From Escarpia spicata (Eukaryota > Annelida > Polychaeta > Sabellida > Siboglinidae), in the NCBI GenBank assembly GCA_963995525.1, contig CAXEFP010000936.1, forward strand, positions 62,001 to 126,000: a stretch of DNA of 64,000 bases, written 5' to 3'. How positions within the stretch are numbered: position 1 is the first letter of the stretch; every line of letters begins with the position of its first letter. Below the pieces are notes generated by a model. It was not told where the DNA came from and did no database searches. It was given only the letters and a program-made list of their open reading frames with translations. The translations under genes were made by a program, and so were the position numbers. Shown here piece after piece: positions 12,061 to 25,756 of the stretch.

Positions 12061-13691
12061 CTTACGTAATATGTTCTTGTAACTTACGTGACGGAGATAA
12101 AACGGTAACATGCATTCCCATTTGTGGTTAATCTAGTTATGTGTGTAGCTTGATATCAGTCTAGCCTTCGTGAAGATTTGTAACATGCAAAACATCTATT
12201 TGGGGTAAGACCACATTAAGGATCCGTCCGCCGAAAAAAGTGCACTTAAAATACCGTTATGCTGTGATATGCATAAATTTTGTTCGAAAACTTTGACATG
12301 GGACATGTTTGTATCGTGAGTACTGAATGTACTGCTGCTTTAGACAAGATAAAACATCAAATGGGGATGAGTTTTCACACCTATAACTTACGTAATATGT
12401 TCTTGTAACTTACGTGACGGAGATAAAACGGTAACATGCATTCCCATTTGTGGTTAATCTAGTTATGTGTGTAGCTTGATATCAGTCTAGCCTTCGTGAA
12501 GATTTGTAACATGCAAAACATCTATTTGGGGTAAGACCACATTAAGTATCCGTCCGCCGAAAAAAGTGCACTTAAAATACCGTTATGCTGTGATATGCAT
12601 AAATTTTGTTCGAAAACTTTGACATGGGACATGTTTGTATCGTGAGTACTGAATGTACTGCTGCTTTAGACAAGATAAAACATCAAATGGGGATGAGTTT
12701 TCACACCTATAACTTACGTAATATGTTCTTGTAACTTACGTGACGGAGATAAAACGGTAACATGCATTCCCATTTGTGGTTAATCTAGTTATGTGTGTAG
12801 CTTGATATCAGTCTAGCCTTCGTGAAGATTTGTAACATGCAAAACATCTATTTGGGGTAAGACCACATTAAGGATCCGTCCGCCGAAAAAAGTGCACTTA
12901 AAATATCGTTATGCTGTGATATGCATAAATTTTGTTCGAAAACTTTGACATGGGACATGTTTGTATCGTGAGTACTGAATGTACTGCTGCTTTAGACAAG
13001 ATAAAACATCAAATGGGGATGAGTTTTCACACCTATAACTTACGTAATATGTTCTTGTAACTTACGTGACGGAGATAAAACGGTAACATGCATTCCCATT
13101 TGTGGTTAATCTAGTTATGTGTGTAGCTTGATATCAGTCTAGCCTTCGTGAAGATTTGTAACATGCAAAACATCAATTTTGGGGTAAGACCACATTAAGG
13201 ATCCGTCCGCCGAAAAAAGTGCACTTAAAATACCGTTATGCTGTGATATGCATAAATTTTGTTCGAAAACTTTGACATGGGACATGTTTGTATCGTGAGT
13301 ACTGAATGTACTGCTGCTTTAGACAAGATAAAACATCAAATGGGGATGAGTTTTCACACCTATAACTTACGTAATATGTTCTTGTAACTTACGTGACGGA
13401 GATAAAACGGTAACATGCATTCCCATTTGTGGTTAATCTAGTTATGTGTGTAGCTTGATATCAGTCTAGCCTTCGTGAAGATTTGTAACATGCAAAGCAT
13501 CTATTTGGGGTAAGACCACATTAAGGATCCGTCCGCCGAAAAAAGTACACTTAAAATACCGTTATGCTGTGATATGCATAAATTTTGTTCGAAAACTTTG
13601 ACATGGGACATGTTTGTATCGTGAGTACTGAATGTACTGCTGCTTTAGACAAGATAAAACATCAAATGGGGATGAGTTTTCACACCTATAA
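12061..13691. repeat. Five-monomer cassette, version 1 (M38-M42)
   Basis: Order: plain T214; G161T (BamHI site lost); C194T; CATCAATTTT with an extra T; GCAAAGCATC with GTACAC. Length is 1,631 bp. It is followed by one extra GTACAC monomer (M43) before the next version. Confidence 0.88.
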
Positions 13692-14017
13692 CTTACGTAA
13701 TATGTTCTTGTAACTTACGTGACGGAGATAAAACGGTAACATGCATTCCCATTTGTGGTTAATCTAGTTATGTGTGTAGCTTGATATCAGTCTAGCCTTC
13801 GTGAAGATTTGTAACATGCAAAACATCTATTTGGGGTAAGACCACATTAAGGATCCGTCCGCCGAAAAAAGTACACTTAAAATACCGTTATGCTGTGATA
13901 TGCATAAATTTTGTTCGAAAACTTTGACATGGGACATGTTTGTATCGTGAGTACTGAATGTACTGCTGCTTTAGACAAGATAAAACATCAAATGGGGATG
14001 AGTTTTCACACCTATAA

Positions 14018-15648
14018 CTTACGTAATATGTTCTTGTAACTTACGTGACGGAGATAAAACGGTAACATGCATTCCCATTTGTGGTTAATCTAGTTATGTG
14101 TGTAGCTTGATATCAGTCTAGCCTTCGTGAAGATTTGTAACATGCAAAACATCTATTTGGGGTAAGACCACATTAAGGATCCGTCCGCCGAAAAAAGTGC
14201 ACTTAAAATACCGTTATGCTGTGATATGCATAAATTTTGTTCGAAAACTTTGACATGGGACATGTTTGTATCGTGAGTACTGAATGTACTGCTGCTTTAG
14301 ACAAGATAAAACATCAAATGGGGATGAGTTTTCACACCTATAACTTACGTAATATGTTCTTGTAACTTACGTGACGGAGATAAAACGGTAACATGCATTC
14401 CCATTTGTGGTTAATCTAGTTATGTGTGTAGCTTGATATCAGTCTAGCCTTCGTGAAGATTTGTAACATGCAAAACATCTATTTGGGGTAAGACCACATT
14501 AAGTATCCGTCCGCCGAAAAAAGTGCACTTAAAATACCGTTATGCTGTGATATGCATAAATTTTGTTCGAAAACTTTGACATGGGACATGTTTGTATCGT
14601 GAGTACTGAATGTACTGCTGCTTTAGACAAGATAAAACATCAAATGGGGATGAGTTTTCACACCTATAACTTACGTAATATGTTCTTGTAACTTACGTGA
14701 CGGAGATAAAACGGTAACATGCATTCCCATTTGTGGTTAATCTAGTTATGTGTGTAGCTTGATATCAGTCTAGCCTTCGTGAAGATTTGTAACATGCAAA
14801 ACATCTATTTGGGGTAAGACCACATTAAGGATCCGTCCGCCGAAAAAAGTGCACTTAAAATATCGTTATGCTGTGATATGCATAAATTTTGTTCGAAAAC
14901 TTTGACATGGGACATGTTTGTATCGTGAGTACTGAATGTACTGCTGCTTTAGACAAGATAAAACATCAAATGGGGATGAGTTTTCACACCTATAACTTAC
15001 GTAATATGTTCTTGTAACTTACGTGACGGAGATAAAACGGTAACATGCATTCCCATTTGTGGTTAATCTAGTTATGTGTGTAGCTTGATATCAGTCTAGC
15101 CTTCGTGAAGATTTGTAACATGCAAAACATCAATTTTGGGGTAAGACCACATTAAGGATCCGTCCGCCGAAAAAAGTGCACTTAAAATACCGTTATGCTG
15201 TGATATGCATAAATTTTGTTCGAAAACTTTGACATGGGACATGTTTGTATCGTGAGTACTGAATGTACTGCTGCTTTAGACAAGATAAAACATCAAATGG
15301 GGATGAGTTTTCACACCTATAACTTACGTAATATGTTCTTGTAACTTACGTGACGGAGATAAAACGGTAACATGCATTCCCATTTGTGGTTAATCTAGTT
15401 ATGTGTGTAGCTTGATATCAGTCTAGCCTTCGTGAAGATTTGTAACATGCAAAGCATCTATTTGGGGTAAGACCACATTAAGGATCCGTCCGCCGAAAAA
15501 AGTACACTTAAAATACCGTTATGCTGTGATATGCATAAATTTTGTTCGAAAACTTTGACATGGGACATGTTTGTATCGTGAGTACTGAATGTACTGCTGC
15601 TTTAGACAAGATAAAACATCAAATGGGGATGAGTTTTCACACCTATAA
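14018..15648. repeat. Five-monomer cassette, version 2 (M44-M48)
   Basis: All five diagnostic monomers are present in the order of version 1, also 1,631 bp. The G161T sites of versions 1 and 2 are 1,957 bp apart, six monomers plus the inserted T. Confidence 0.88.
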
Positions 15649-16953
15649 CTTACGTAATATGTTCTTGTAACTTACGTGACGGAGATAAAACGGTAACATG
15701 CATTCCCATTTGTGGTTAATCTAGTTATGTGTGTAGCTTGATATCAGTCTAGCCTTCGTGAAGATTTGTAACATGCAAAACATCTATTTGGGGTAAGACC
15801 ACATTAAGGATCCGTCCGCCGAAAAAAGTGCACTTAAAATACCGTTATGCTGTGATATGCATAAATTTTGTTCGAAAACTTTGACATGGGACATGTTTGT
15901 ATCGTGAGTACTGAATGTACTGCTGCTTTAGACAAGATAAAACATCAAATGGGGATGAGTTTTCACACCTATAACTTACGTAATATGTTCTTGTAACTTA
16001 CGTGACGGAGATAAAACGGTAACATGCATTCCCATTTGTGGTTAATCTAGTTATGTGTGTAGCTTGATATCAGTCTAGCCTTCGTGAAGATTTGTAACAT
16101 GCAAAACATCTATTTGGGGTAAGACCACATTAAGTATCCGTCCGCCGAAAAAAGTGCACTTAAAATACCGTTATGCTGTGATATGCATAAATTTTGTTCG
16201 AAAACTTTGACATGGGACATGTTTGTATCGTGAGTACTGAATGTACTGCTGCTTTAGACAAGATAAAACATCAAATGGGGATGAGTTTTCACACCTATAA
16301 CTTACGTAATATGTTCTTGTAACTTACGTGACGGAGATAAAACGGTAACATGCATTCCCATTTGTGGTTAATCTAGTTATGTGTGTAGCTTGATATCAGT
16401 CTAGCCTTCGTGAAGATTTGTAACATGCAAAACATCAATTTTGGGGTAAGACCACATTAAGGATCCGTCCGCCGAAAAAAGTGCACTTAAAATACCGTTA
16501 TGCTGTGATATGCATAAATTTTGTTCGAAAACTTTGACATGGGACATGTTTGTATCGTGAGTACTGAATGTACTGCTGCTTTAGACAAGATAAAACATCA
16601 AATGGGGATGAGTTTTCACACCTATAACTTACGTAATATGTTCTTGTAACTTACGTGACGGAGATAAAACGGTAACATGCATTCCCATTTGTGGTTAATC
16701 TAGTTATGTGTGTAGCTTGATATCAGTCTAGCCTTCGTGAAGATTTGTAACATGCAAAGCATCTATTTGGGGTAAGACCACATTAAGGATCCGTCCGCCG
16801 AAAAAAGTACACTTAAAATACCGTTATGCTGTGATATGCATAAATTTTGTTCGAAAACTTTGACATGGGACATGTTTGTATCGTGAGTACTGAATGTACT
16901 GCTGCTTTAGACAAGATAAAACATCAAATGGGGATGAGTTTTTACACCTATAA
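15649..16953. repeat. Five-monomer cassette, version 3, lacking one monomer (M49-M52)
   Basis: The C194T monomer is missing, so this version is a 4-mer (plain, G161T, CATCAATTTT, GCAAAGCATC+GTACAC). Its last monomer M52 is a hybrid that also carries C316T, a variant otherwise seen only in the 4-mers upstream of 11735. This looks like a product of unequal exchange. Confidence 0.88.
16628..16953. repeat. Hybrid junction monomer M52
   Basis: The 5' part has GCAAAGCATC, GTACAC and T214, as in M42 and M48. The 3' end has C316T, as in M35. It is followed by M53-M59, which repeat M36-M42 in order, beginning with the otherwise unique G260A (11668 and 17213, 5,545 bp apart, 17 monomers plus three inserted bases). 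The exchange point should lie between offsets 214 and 316, about 16841-16943. Confidence 0.82.
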
Positions 16954-17605
16954 CTTACGTAATATGTTCTTGTAACTTACGTGACGGAGATAAAACGGTA
17001 ACATGCATTCCCATTTGTGGTTAATCTAGTTATGTGTGTAGCTTGATATCAGTCTAGCCTTCGTGAAGATTTGTAACATGCAAAACATCTATTTGGGGTA
17101 AGACCACATTAAGGATCCGTCCGCCGAAAAAAGTGCACTTAAAATACCGTTATGCTGTGATATGCAGAAATTTTGTTCGAAAACTTTGACATGGGACATG
17201 TTTGTATCGTGAATACTGAATGTACTGCTGCTTTAGACAAGATAAAACATCAAATGGGGATGAGTTTTCACACCTATAACTTACGTAATATGTTCTTGTA
17301 ACTTACGTGACGGAGATAAAACGGTAACATGCATTCCCATTTGTGGTTAATCTAGTTATGTGTGTAGCTTGATATCAGTCTAGCCTTCGTGAAGATTTGT
17401 AACATGCAAAACATCTATTTGGGGTAAGACCACATTAAGGATCCGTCCGCCGAAAAAAGTACACTTAAAATACCGTTATGCTGTGATATGCATAAATTTT
17501 GTTCGAAAACTTTGACATGGGACATGTTTGTATCGTGAGTACTGAATGTACTGCTGCTTTAGACAAGATAAAACATCAAATGGGGATGAGTTTTCACACC
17601 TATAA

Positions 17606-19235
17606 CTTACGTAATATGTTCTTGTAACTTACGTGACGGAGATAAAACGGTAACATGCATTCCCATTTGTGGTTAATCTAGTTATGTGTGTAGCTTGATA
17701 TCAGTCTAGCCTTCGTGAAGATTTGTAACATGCAAAACATCTATTTGGGGTAAGACCACATTAAGGATCCGTCCGCCGAAAAAAGTGCACTTAAAATACC
17801 GTTATGCTGTGATATGCATAAATTTTGTTCGAAAACTTTGACATGGGACATGTTTGTATCGTGAGTACTGAATGTACTGCTGCTTTAGACAAGATAAAAC
17901 ATCAAATGGGGATGAGTTTTCACACCTATAACTTACGTAATATGTTCTTGTAACTTACGTGACGGAGATAAAACGGTAACATGCATTCCCATTTGTGGTT
18001 AATCTAGTTATGTGTGTAGCTTGATATCAGTCTAGCCTTCGTGAAGATTTGTAACATGCAAAACATCTATTTGGGGTAAGACCACATTAAGTATCCGTCC
18101 GCCGAAAAAAGTGCACTTAAAATACCGTTATGCTGTGATATGCATAAATTTTGTTCGAAAACTTTGACATGGGACATGTTTGTATCGTGAGTACTGAATG
18201 TACTGCTGCTTTAGACAAGATAAAACATCAAATGGGGATGAGTTTTCACACCTATAACTTACGTAATATGTTCTTGTAACTTACGTGACGGAGATAAAAC
18301 GGTAACATGCATTCCCATTTGTGGTTAATCTAGTTATGTGTGTAGCTTGATATCAGTCTAGCCTTCGTGAAGATTTGTAACATGCAAAACATCTATTTGG
18401 GGTAAGACCACATTAAGGATCCGTCCGCCGAAAAAAGTGCACTTAAAATATCGTTATGCTGTGATATGCATAAATTTTGTTCGAAAACTTTGACATGGGA
18501 CATGTTTGTATCGTGAGTACTGAATGTACTGCTGCTTTAGACAAGATAAAACATCAAATGGGGATGAGTTTTCACACCTATAACTTACGTAATATGTTCT
18601 TGTAACTTACGTGACGGAGATAAAACGGTAACATGCATTCCCATTTGTGGTTAATCTAGTTATGTGTGTAGCTTGATATCAGTCTAGCCTTCGTGAAGAT
18701 TTGTAACATGCAAAACATCAATTTGGGGTAAGACCACATTAAGGATCCGTCCGCCGAAAAAAGTGCACTTAAAATACCGTTATGCTGTGATATGCATAAA
18801 TTTTGTTCGAAAACTTTGACATGGGACATGTTTGTATCGTGAGTACTGAATGTACTGCTGCTTTAGACAAGATAAAACATCAAATGGGGATGAGTTTTCA
18901 CACCTATAACTTACGTAATATGTTCTTGTAACTTACGTGACGGAGATAAAACGGTAACATGCATTCCCATTTGTGGTTAATCTAGTTATGTGTGTAGCTT
19001 GATATCAGTCTAGCCTTCGTGAAGATTTGTAACATGCAAAGCATCTATTTGGGGTAAGACCACATTAAGGATCCGTCCGCCGAAAAAAGTACACTTAAAA
19101 TACCGTTATGCTGTGATATGCATAAATTTTGTTCGAAAACTTTGACATGGGACATGTTTGTATCGTGAGTACTGAATGTACTGCTGCTTTAAACAAGATA
19201 AAACATCAAATGGGGATGAGTTTTCACACCTATAA
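17606..19235. repeat. Five-monomer cassette, version 4 (M55-M59)
   Basis: Order as in version 1. The CATCAA monomer M58 (18584-18909) has the A substitution without the extra T and is 326 bp. M59 adds G283A, a variant that later marks M69, M73, M78, M82 and M90. With M53 (G214+G260A) and M54 (GTACAC) in front, this block copies M36-M42. Confidence 0.86.
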
Positions 19236-19887
19236 CTTACGTAATATGTTCTTGTAACTTACGTGACGGAGATAAAACGGTAACATGCATTCCCATTTGT
19301 GGTTAATCTAGTTATGTGTGTAGCTTGATATCAGTCTAGCCTTCGTGAAGATTTGTAACATGCAAAACATCTATTTGGGGTAAGACCACATTAAGGATCC
19401 GTCCGCCGAAAAAAGTGCACTTAAAATACCGTTATGCTGTGATATGCAGAAATTTTGTTCGAAAACTTTGACATGGGACATGTTTGTATCGTGAGTACTG
19501 AATGTACTGCTGCTTTAGACAAGATAAAACATCAAATGGGGATGAGTTTTCACACCTATAACTTACGTAATATGTTCTTGTAACTTACGTGACGGAGATA
19601 AAACGGTAACATGCATTCCCATTTGTGGTTAATCTAGTTATGTGTGTAGCTTGATATCAGTCTAGCCTTCGTGAAGATTTGTAACATGCAAAACATCTAT
19701 TTGGGGTAAGACCACATTAAGTATCCGTCCGCCGAAAAAAGTGCACTTAAAATACCGTTATGCTGTGATATGCATAAATTTTGTTCGAAAACTTTGACAT
19801 GGGACATGTTTGTATCGTGAGTACTGAATGTACTGCTGCTTTAGACAAGATCAAACATCAAATGGGGATGAGTTTTCACACCTATAA

Positions 19888-21518
19888 CTTACGTAATATG
19901 TTCTTGTAACTTACGTGACGGAGATAAAACGGTAACATGCATTCCCATTTGTGGTTAATCTAGTTATGTGTGTAGCTTGATATCAGTCTAGCCTTCGTGA
20001 AGATTTGTAACATGCAAAACATCTATTTGGGGTAAGACCACATTAAGGATCCGTCCGCCGAAAAAAGTGCACTTAAAATACCGTTATGCTGTGATATGCA
20101 TAAATTTTGTTCGAAAACTTTGACATGGGACATGTTTGTATCGTGAGTACTGAATGTACTGCTGCTTTAGACAAGATAAAACATCAAATGGGGATGAGTT
20201 TTCACACCTATAACTTACGTAATATGTTCTTGTAACTTACGTGACGGAGATAAAACGGTAACATGCATTCCCATTTGTGGTTAATCTAGTTATGTGTGTA
20301 GCTTGATATCAGTCTAGCCTTCGTGAAGATTTGTAACATGCAAAACATCTATTTGGGGTAAGACCACATTAAGTATCCGTCCGCCGAAAAAAGTGCACTT
20401 AAAATACCGTTATGCTGTGATATGCATAAATTTTGTTCGAAAACTTTGACATGGGACATGTTTGTATCGTGAGTACTGAATGTACTGCTGCTTTAGACAA
20501 GATAAAACATCAAATGGGGATGAGTTTTCACACCTATAACTTACGTAATATGTTCTTGTAACTTACGTGACGGAGATAAAACGGTAACATGCATTCCCAT
20601 TTGTGGTTAATCTAGTTATGTGTGTAGCTTGATATCAGTCTAGCCTTCGTGAAGATTTGTAACATGCAAAACATCTATTTGGGGTAAGACCACATTAAGG
20701 ATCCGTCCGCCGAAAAAAGTGCACTTAAAATATCGTTATGCTGTGATATGCATAAATTTTGTTCGAAAACTTTGACATGGGACATGTTTGTATCGTGAGT
20801 ACTGAATGTACTGCTGCTTTAGACAAGATAAAACATCAAATGGGGATGAGTTTTCACACCTATAACTTACGTAATATGTTCTTGTAACTTACGTGACGGA
20901 GATAAAACGGTAACATGCATTCCCATTTGTGGTTAATCTAGTTATGTGTGTAGCTTGATATCAGTCTAGCCTTCGTGAAGATTTGTAACATGCAAAACAT
21001 CAATTTTGGGGTAAGACCACATTAAGGATCCGTCCGCCGAAAAAAGTGCACTTAAAATACCGTTATGCTGTGATATGCATAAATTTTGTTCGAAAACTTT
21101 GACATGGGACATGTTTGTATCGTGAGTACTGAATGTACTGCTGCTTTAGACAAGATAAAACATCAAATGGGGATGAGTTTTCACACCTATAACTTACGTA
21201 ATATGTTCTTGTAACTTACGTGACGGAGATAAAACGGAAACATGCATTCCCATTTGTGGTTAATCTAGTTAAGTGTGTAGCTTGATATCAGTCTAGCCTT
21301 CGTGAAGATTTGTAACATGCAAAACATCTATTTGGGGTAAGACCACATTAAGGATCCGTCCGCCGAAAAAAGTACACTTAAAATACCGTTATGCTGTGAT
21401 ATGCATAAATTTTGTTCGAAAACTTTGACATGGGACATGTTTGTATCGTGAGTACTGAATGTACTGCTGCTTTAGACAAGATAAAACATCAAATGGGGAT
21501 GAGTTTTCACACCTATAA
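19888..21518. repeat. Five-monomer cassette, version 5 (M62-M66)
   Basis: Plain T, G161T, C194T, CATCAATTTT, GTACAC. The last monomer M66 lacks the GCAAAGCATC change and has two private substitutions near offsets 46 and 81. An isolated G161T copy (M61, with a private A291C at 19852) precedes it, and another (M68) follows after one G214 copy. Confidence 0.85.
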
Positions 21519-22170
21519 CTTACGTAATATGTTCTTGTAACTTACGTGACGGAGATAAAACGGTAACATGCATTCCCATTTGTGGTTAATCTAGTTATGT
21601 GTGTAGCTTGATATCAGTCTAGCCTTCGTGAAGATTTGTAACATGCAAAACATCTATTTGGGGTAAGACCACATTAAGGATCCGTCCGCCGAAAAAAGTG
21701 CACTTAAAATACCGTTATGCTGTGATATGCAGAAATTTTGTTCGAAAACTTTGACATGGGACATGTTTGTATCGTGAGTACTGAATGTACTGCTGCTTTA
21801 GACAAGATAAAACATCAAATGGGGATGAGTTTTCACACCTATGACTTACGTAATATGTTCTTGTAACTTACGTGACGGAGATAAAACGGTAACATGCATT
21901 CCCATTTGTGGTTAATCTAGTTATGTGTGTAGCTTGATATCAGTCTAGCCTTCGTGAAGATTTGTAACATGCAAAACATCTATTTGGGGTAAGACCACAT
22001 TAAGTATCCGTCCGCCGAAAAAAGTGCACTTAAAATACCGTTATGCTGTGATATGCATAAATTTTGTTCGAAAACTTTGACATGGGACATGTTTGTATCG
22101 TGAGTACTGAATGTACTGCTGCTTTAGACAAGATAAAACATCAAATGGGGATGAGTTTTCACACCTATAA

Positions 22171-25100
22171 CTTACGTAATATGTTTTTGTAACTTACGTG
22201 ACGGAGATAAAACGGTAACATGCATTCCCATTTGTGGTTAATCTAGTTATTTGTGTAGCTTGATATCAGTCTAGCCTTCGTGAAGATTTGTAACATGCAA
22301 AACATCTATTTGGGGTAAGACCACATTAAGGATCCGTCCGCCGAAAAAAGTACACTTAAAATACCGTTATGCTGTGATATGCATAAATTTTGTTCGAAAA
22401 CTTTGACATGGGACATGTTTGTATCGTGAGTACTGAATGTACTGCTGCTTTAAACAAGATAAAACATCAAATGGGGATGAGTTTTCACACCTATAACTTA
22501 CGTAATATGTTCTTGTAACTTACGTGACGGAGATAAAACGGTAACATGCATTCCCATTTGTGGTTAATCTAGTTATGTGTGTAGCTTGATATCAGTCTAG
22601 CCTTCGTGAAGATTTGTAACATGCAAAACATCTATTTGGGGTAAGACCACATTAAGGATCCGTCCGCCGAAAAAAGTGCACTTAAAATACCGTTATGCTG
22701 TGATATGCAGAAATTTTGTTCGAAAACTTTGACATGGGACATGTTTGTATCGTGAGTACTGAATGTACTGCTGCTTTAGACAAGATAAAACATCAAATGG
22801 GGATGAGTTTTCACACCTATAACTTACGTAATATGTTCTTGTAACTTACGTGACGGAGATAAAACGGTAACATGCATTCCCATTTGTGGTTAATCTAGTT
22901 ATGTGTGTAGCTTGATATCAGTCTAGCCTTCGTGAAGATTTGTAACATGCAAAACATCTATTTGGGGTAAGACCACATTAAGGATCCGTCCGCCGAAAAA
23001 AGTGCACTTAAAATACCGTTATGCTGTGATATGCATAAATTTTGTTCGAAAACTTTGACATGGGACATGTTTGTATCGTGAGTACTGAATGTACTGCTGC
23101 TTTAGACAAGATAAAACATCAAATGGGGATGAGTTTTCACACCTATAACTTACGTAATATGTTCTTGTAACTTACGTGACGGAGATAAAACGGTAACATG
23201 CATTCCCATTTGTGGTTAATCTAGTTATGTGTGTAGCTTGATATCAGTCTAGCCTTCGTGAAGATTTGTAACATGCAAAACATCTATTTGGGGTAAGACC
23301 ACATTAAGGATCCGTCCGCCGAAAAAAGTACACTTAAAATACCGTTATGCTGTGATATGCATAAATTTTGTTCGAAAACTTTGACATGGGACATGTTTGT
23401 ATCGTGAGTACTGAATGTACTGCTGCTTTAGACAAGATAAAACATCAAATGGGGATGAGTTTTCACACCTATAACTTACGTAATATGTTCTTGTAACTTA
23501 CGTGACGGAGATAAAACGGTAACATGCATTCCCATTTGTGGTTAATCTAGTTATTTGTGTAGCTTGATATCAGTCTAGCCTTCGTGAAGATTTGTAACAT
23601 GCAAAACATCTATTTGGGGTAAGACCACATTAAGGATCCGTCCGCCGAAAAAAGTACACTTAAAATACCGTTATGCTGTGATATGCATAAATTTTGTTCG
23701 AAAACTTTGACATGGGACATGTTTGTATCGTGAGTACTGAATGTACTGCTGCTTTAAACAAGATAAAACATCAAATGGGGATGAGTTTTCACACCTATAA
23801 CTTACGTAATATGTTCTTGTAACTTACGTGACGGAGATAAAACGGTAACATGCATTCCCATTTGTGGTTAATCTAGTTATGTGTGTAGCTTGATATCAGT
23901 CTAGCCTTCGTGAAGATTTGTAACATGCAAAACATCTATTTGGGGTAAGACCACATTAAGGATCCGTCCGCCGAAAAAAGTGCACTTAAAATACCGTTAT
24001 GCTGTGATATGCAGAAATTTTGTTCGAAAACTTTGACATGGGACATGTTTGTATCGTGAGTACTGAATGTACTGCTGCTTTAGACAAGATAAAACATCAA
24101 ATGGGGATGAGTTTTCACACCTATAACTTACGTAATATGTTCTTGTAACTTACGTGACGGAGATAAAACGGTAACATGCATTCCCATTTGTGGTTAATCT
24201 AGTTATGTGTGTAGCTTGATATCAGTCTAGCCTTCGTGAAGATTTGTAACATGCAAAACATCTATTTGGGGTAAGACCACATTAAGGATCCGTCCGCCGA
24301 AAAAAGTGCACTTAAAATACCGTTATGCTGTGATATGCATAAATTTTGTTCGAAAACTTTGACATGGGACATGTTTGTATCGTGAGTACTGAATGTACTG
24401 CTGCTTTAGACAAGATAAAACATCAAATGGGGATGAGTTTTCACACCTATAACTTACGTAATATGTTCTTGTAACTTACGTGACGGAGATAAAACGGTAA
24501 CATGCATTCCCATTTGTGGTTAATCTAGTTATGTGTGTAGCTTGATATCAGTCTAGCCTTCGTGAAGATTTGTAACATGCAAAACATCTATTTGGGGTAA
24601 GACCACATTAAGGATCCGTCCGCCGAAAAAAGTACACTTAAAATACCGTTATGCTGTGATATGCATAAATTTTGTTCGAAAACTTTGACATGGGACATGT
24701 TTGTATCGTGAGTACTGAATGTACTGCTGCTTTAGACAAGATAAAACATCAAATGGGGATGAGTTTTCACACCTATAACTTACGTAATATGTTCTTGTAA
24801 CTTACGTGACGGAGATAAAACGGTAACATGCATTCCCATTTGTGGTTAATCTAGTTATGTGTGTAGCTTGATATCAGTCTAGCCTTCGTGAAGATTTGTA
24901 ACATGCAAAACATCTATTTGGGGTAAGACCACATTAAGGATCCGTCCGCCGAAAAAAGTGCACTTAAAATACCGTTATGCTGTGATATGCATGAATTTTG
25001 TTCGAAAACTTTGACATGGGACATGTTTGTATCGTGAGTACTGAATGTACTGCTGCTTTAGACAAGATAAAACATCAAATGGGGATGAGTTTTCACACCT

Positions 25101-25756
25101 ATAACTTACGTAATATGTTCTTGTAACTTACGTGACGGAGATAAAACGGTAACATGCATTCCCATTTGTGGTTAATCTAGTTATGTGTGTAGCTTGATAT
25201 CAGTCTAGCCTTCGTGAAGATTTGTAACATGCAAAACATCTATTTGGGGTAAGACCACATTAAGGATCCGTCCGCCGAAAAAAGTACACTTAAAATACCG
25301 TTATGCTGTGATATGCATAAATTTTGTTCGAAAACTTTGACATGGGACATGTTTGTATCGTGAGTACTGAATGTACTGCTGCTTTAAACAAGATAAAACA
25401 TCAAATGGGGATGAGTTTTCACACCTATAACTTACGTAATATGTTCTTGTAACTTACGTGACGGAGATAAAACGGTAACATGCATTCCCATTTGTGGTTA
25501 ATCTAGTTATGTGTGTAGCTTGATATCAGTCTAGCCTTCGTGAAGATTTGTAACATGCAAAACATCTATTTGGGGTAAGACCACATTAAGGATCCGTCCG
25601 CCGAAAAAAGTGCACTTAAAATACCGTTATGCTGTGATATGCATAAATTTTGTTCGAAAACTTTGACATGGGACATGTTTGTATCGTGAGTACTGAATGT
25701 ACTGCTGCTTTAGACAAGATAAAACATCAAATGGGGATGAGTTTTCACACCTATAA
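22171..25756. repeat. Domain 4a: four-monomer repeats around G283A (M69-M79)
   Basis: M69 (22171-22496) and M73 (23475-23800), 1,304 bp apart, share TTATTTGTG, GTACAC and G283A, so M70-M73 (G214, T214, GTACAC, G283A) is a 4-mer period. M74-M78 is a five-monomer variant that introduces A215G (GCATGAATTT, first at 24993 in M77). The G161T and CATCAA variants of the preceding domain are gone. Confidence 0.82.

Larger units (their letters stand above)
11735..22170. repeat. Domain 3: five-monomer cassette region (M37-M68)
   Basis: A cassette ordered plain T, G161T, C194T, CATCAATTT variant, then GTACAC (G182A) monomer appears in five versions, spaced by zero to two extra monomers. The G161T copies, which lose the BamHI site, have their change at 12547, 14504, 16135, 18092, 19722, 20374 and 22005. 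Four monomers (M41 13039-13365, M47 14996-15322, M51 16301-16627, M65 20866-21192) are 327 bp through an extra T after CATCAA. Plain G214 copies become rare here. G182A, absent from the first 11.7 kb, begins at M37 and runs to M90. Confidence 0.88.
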
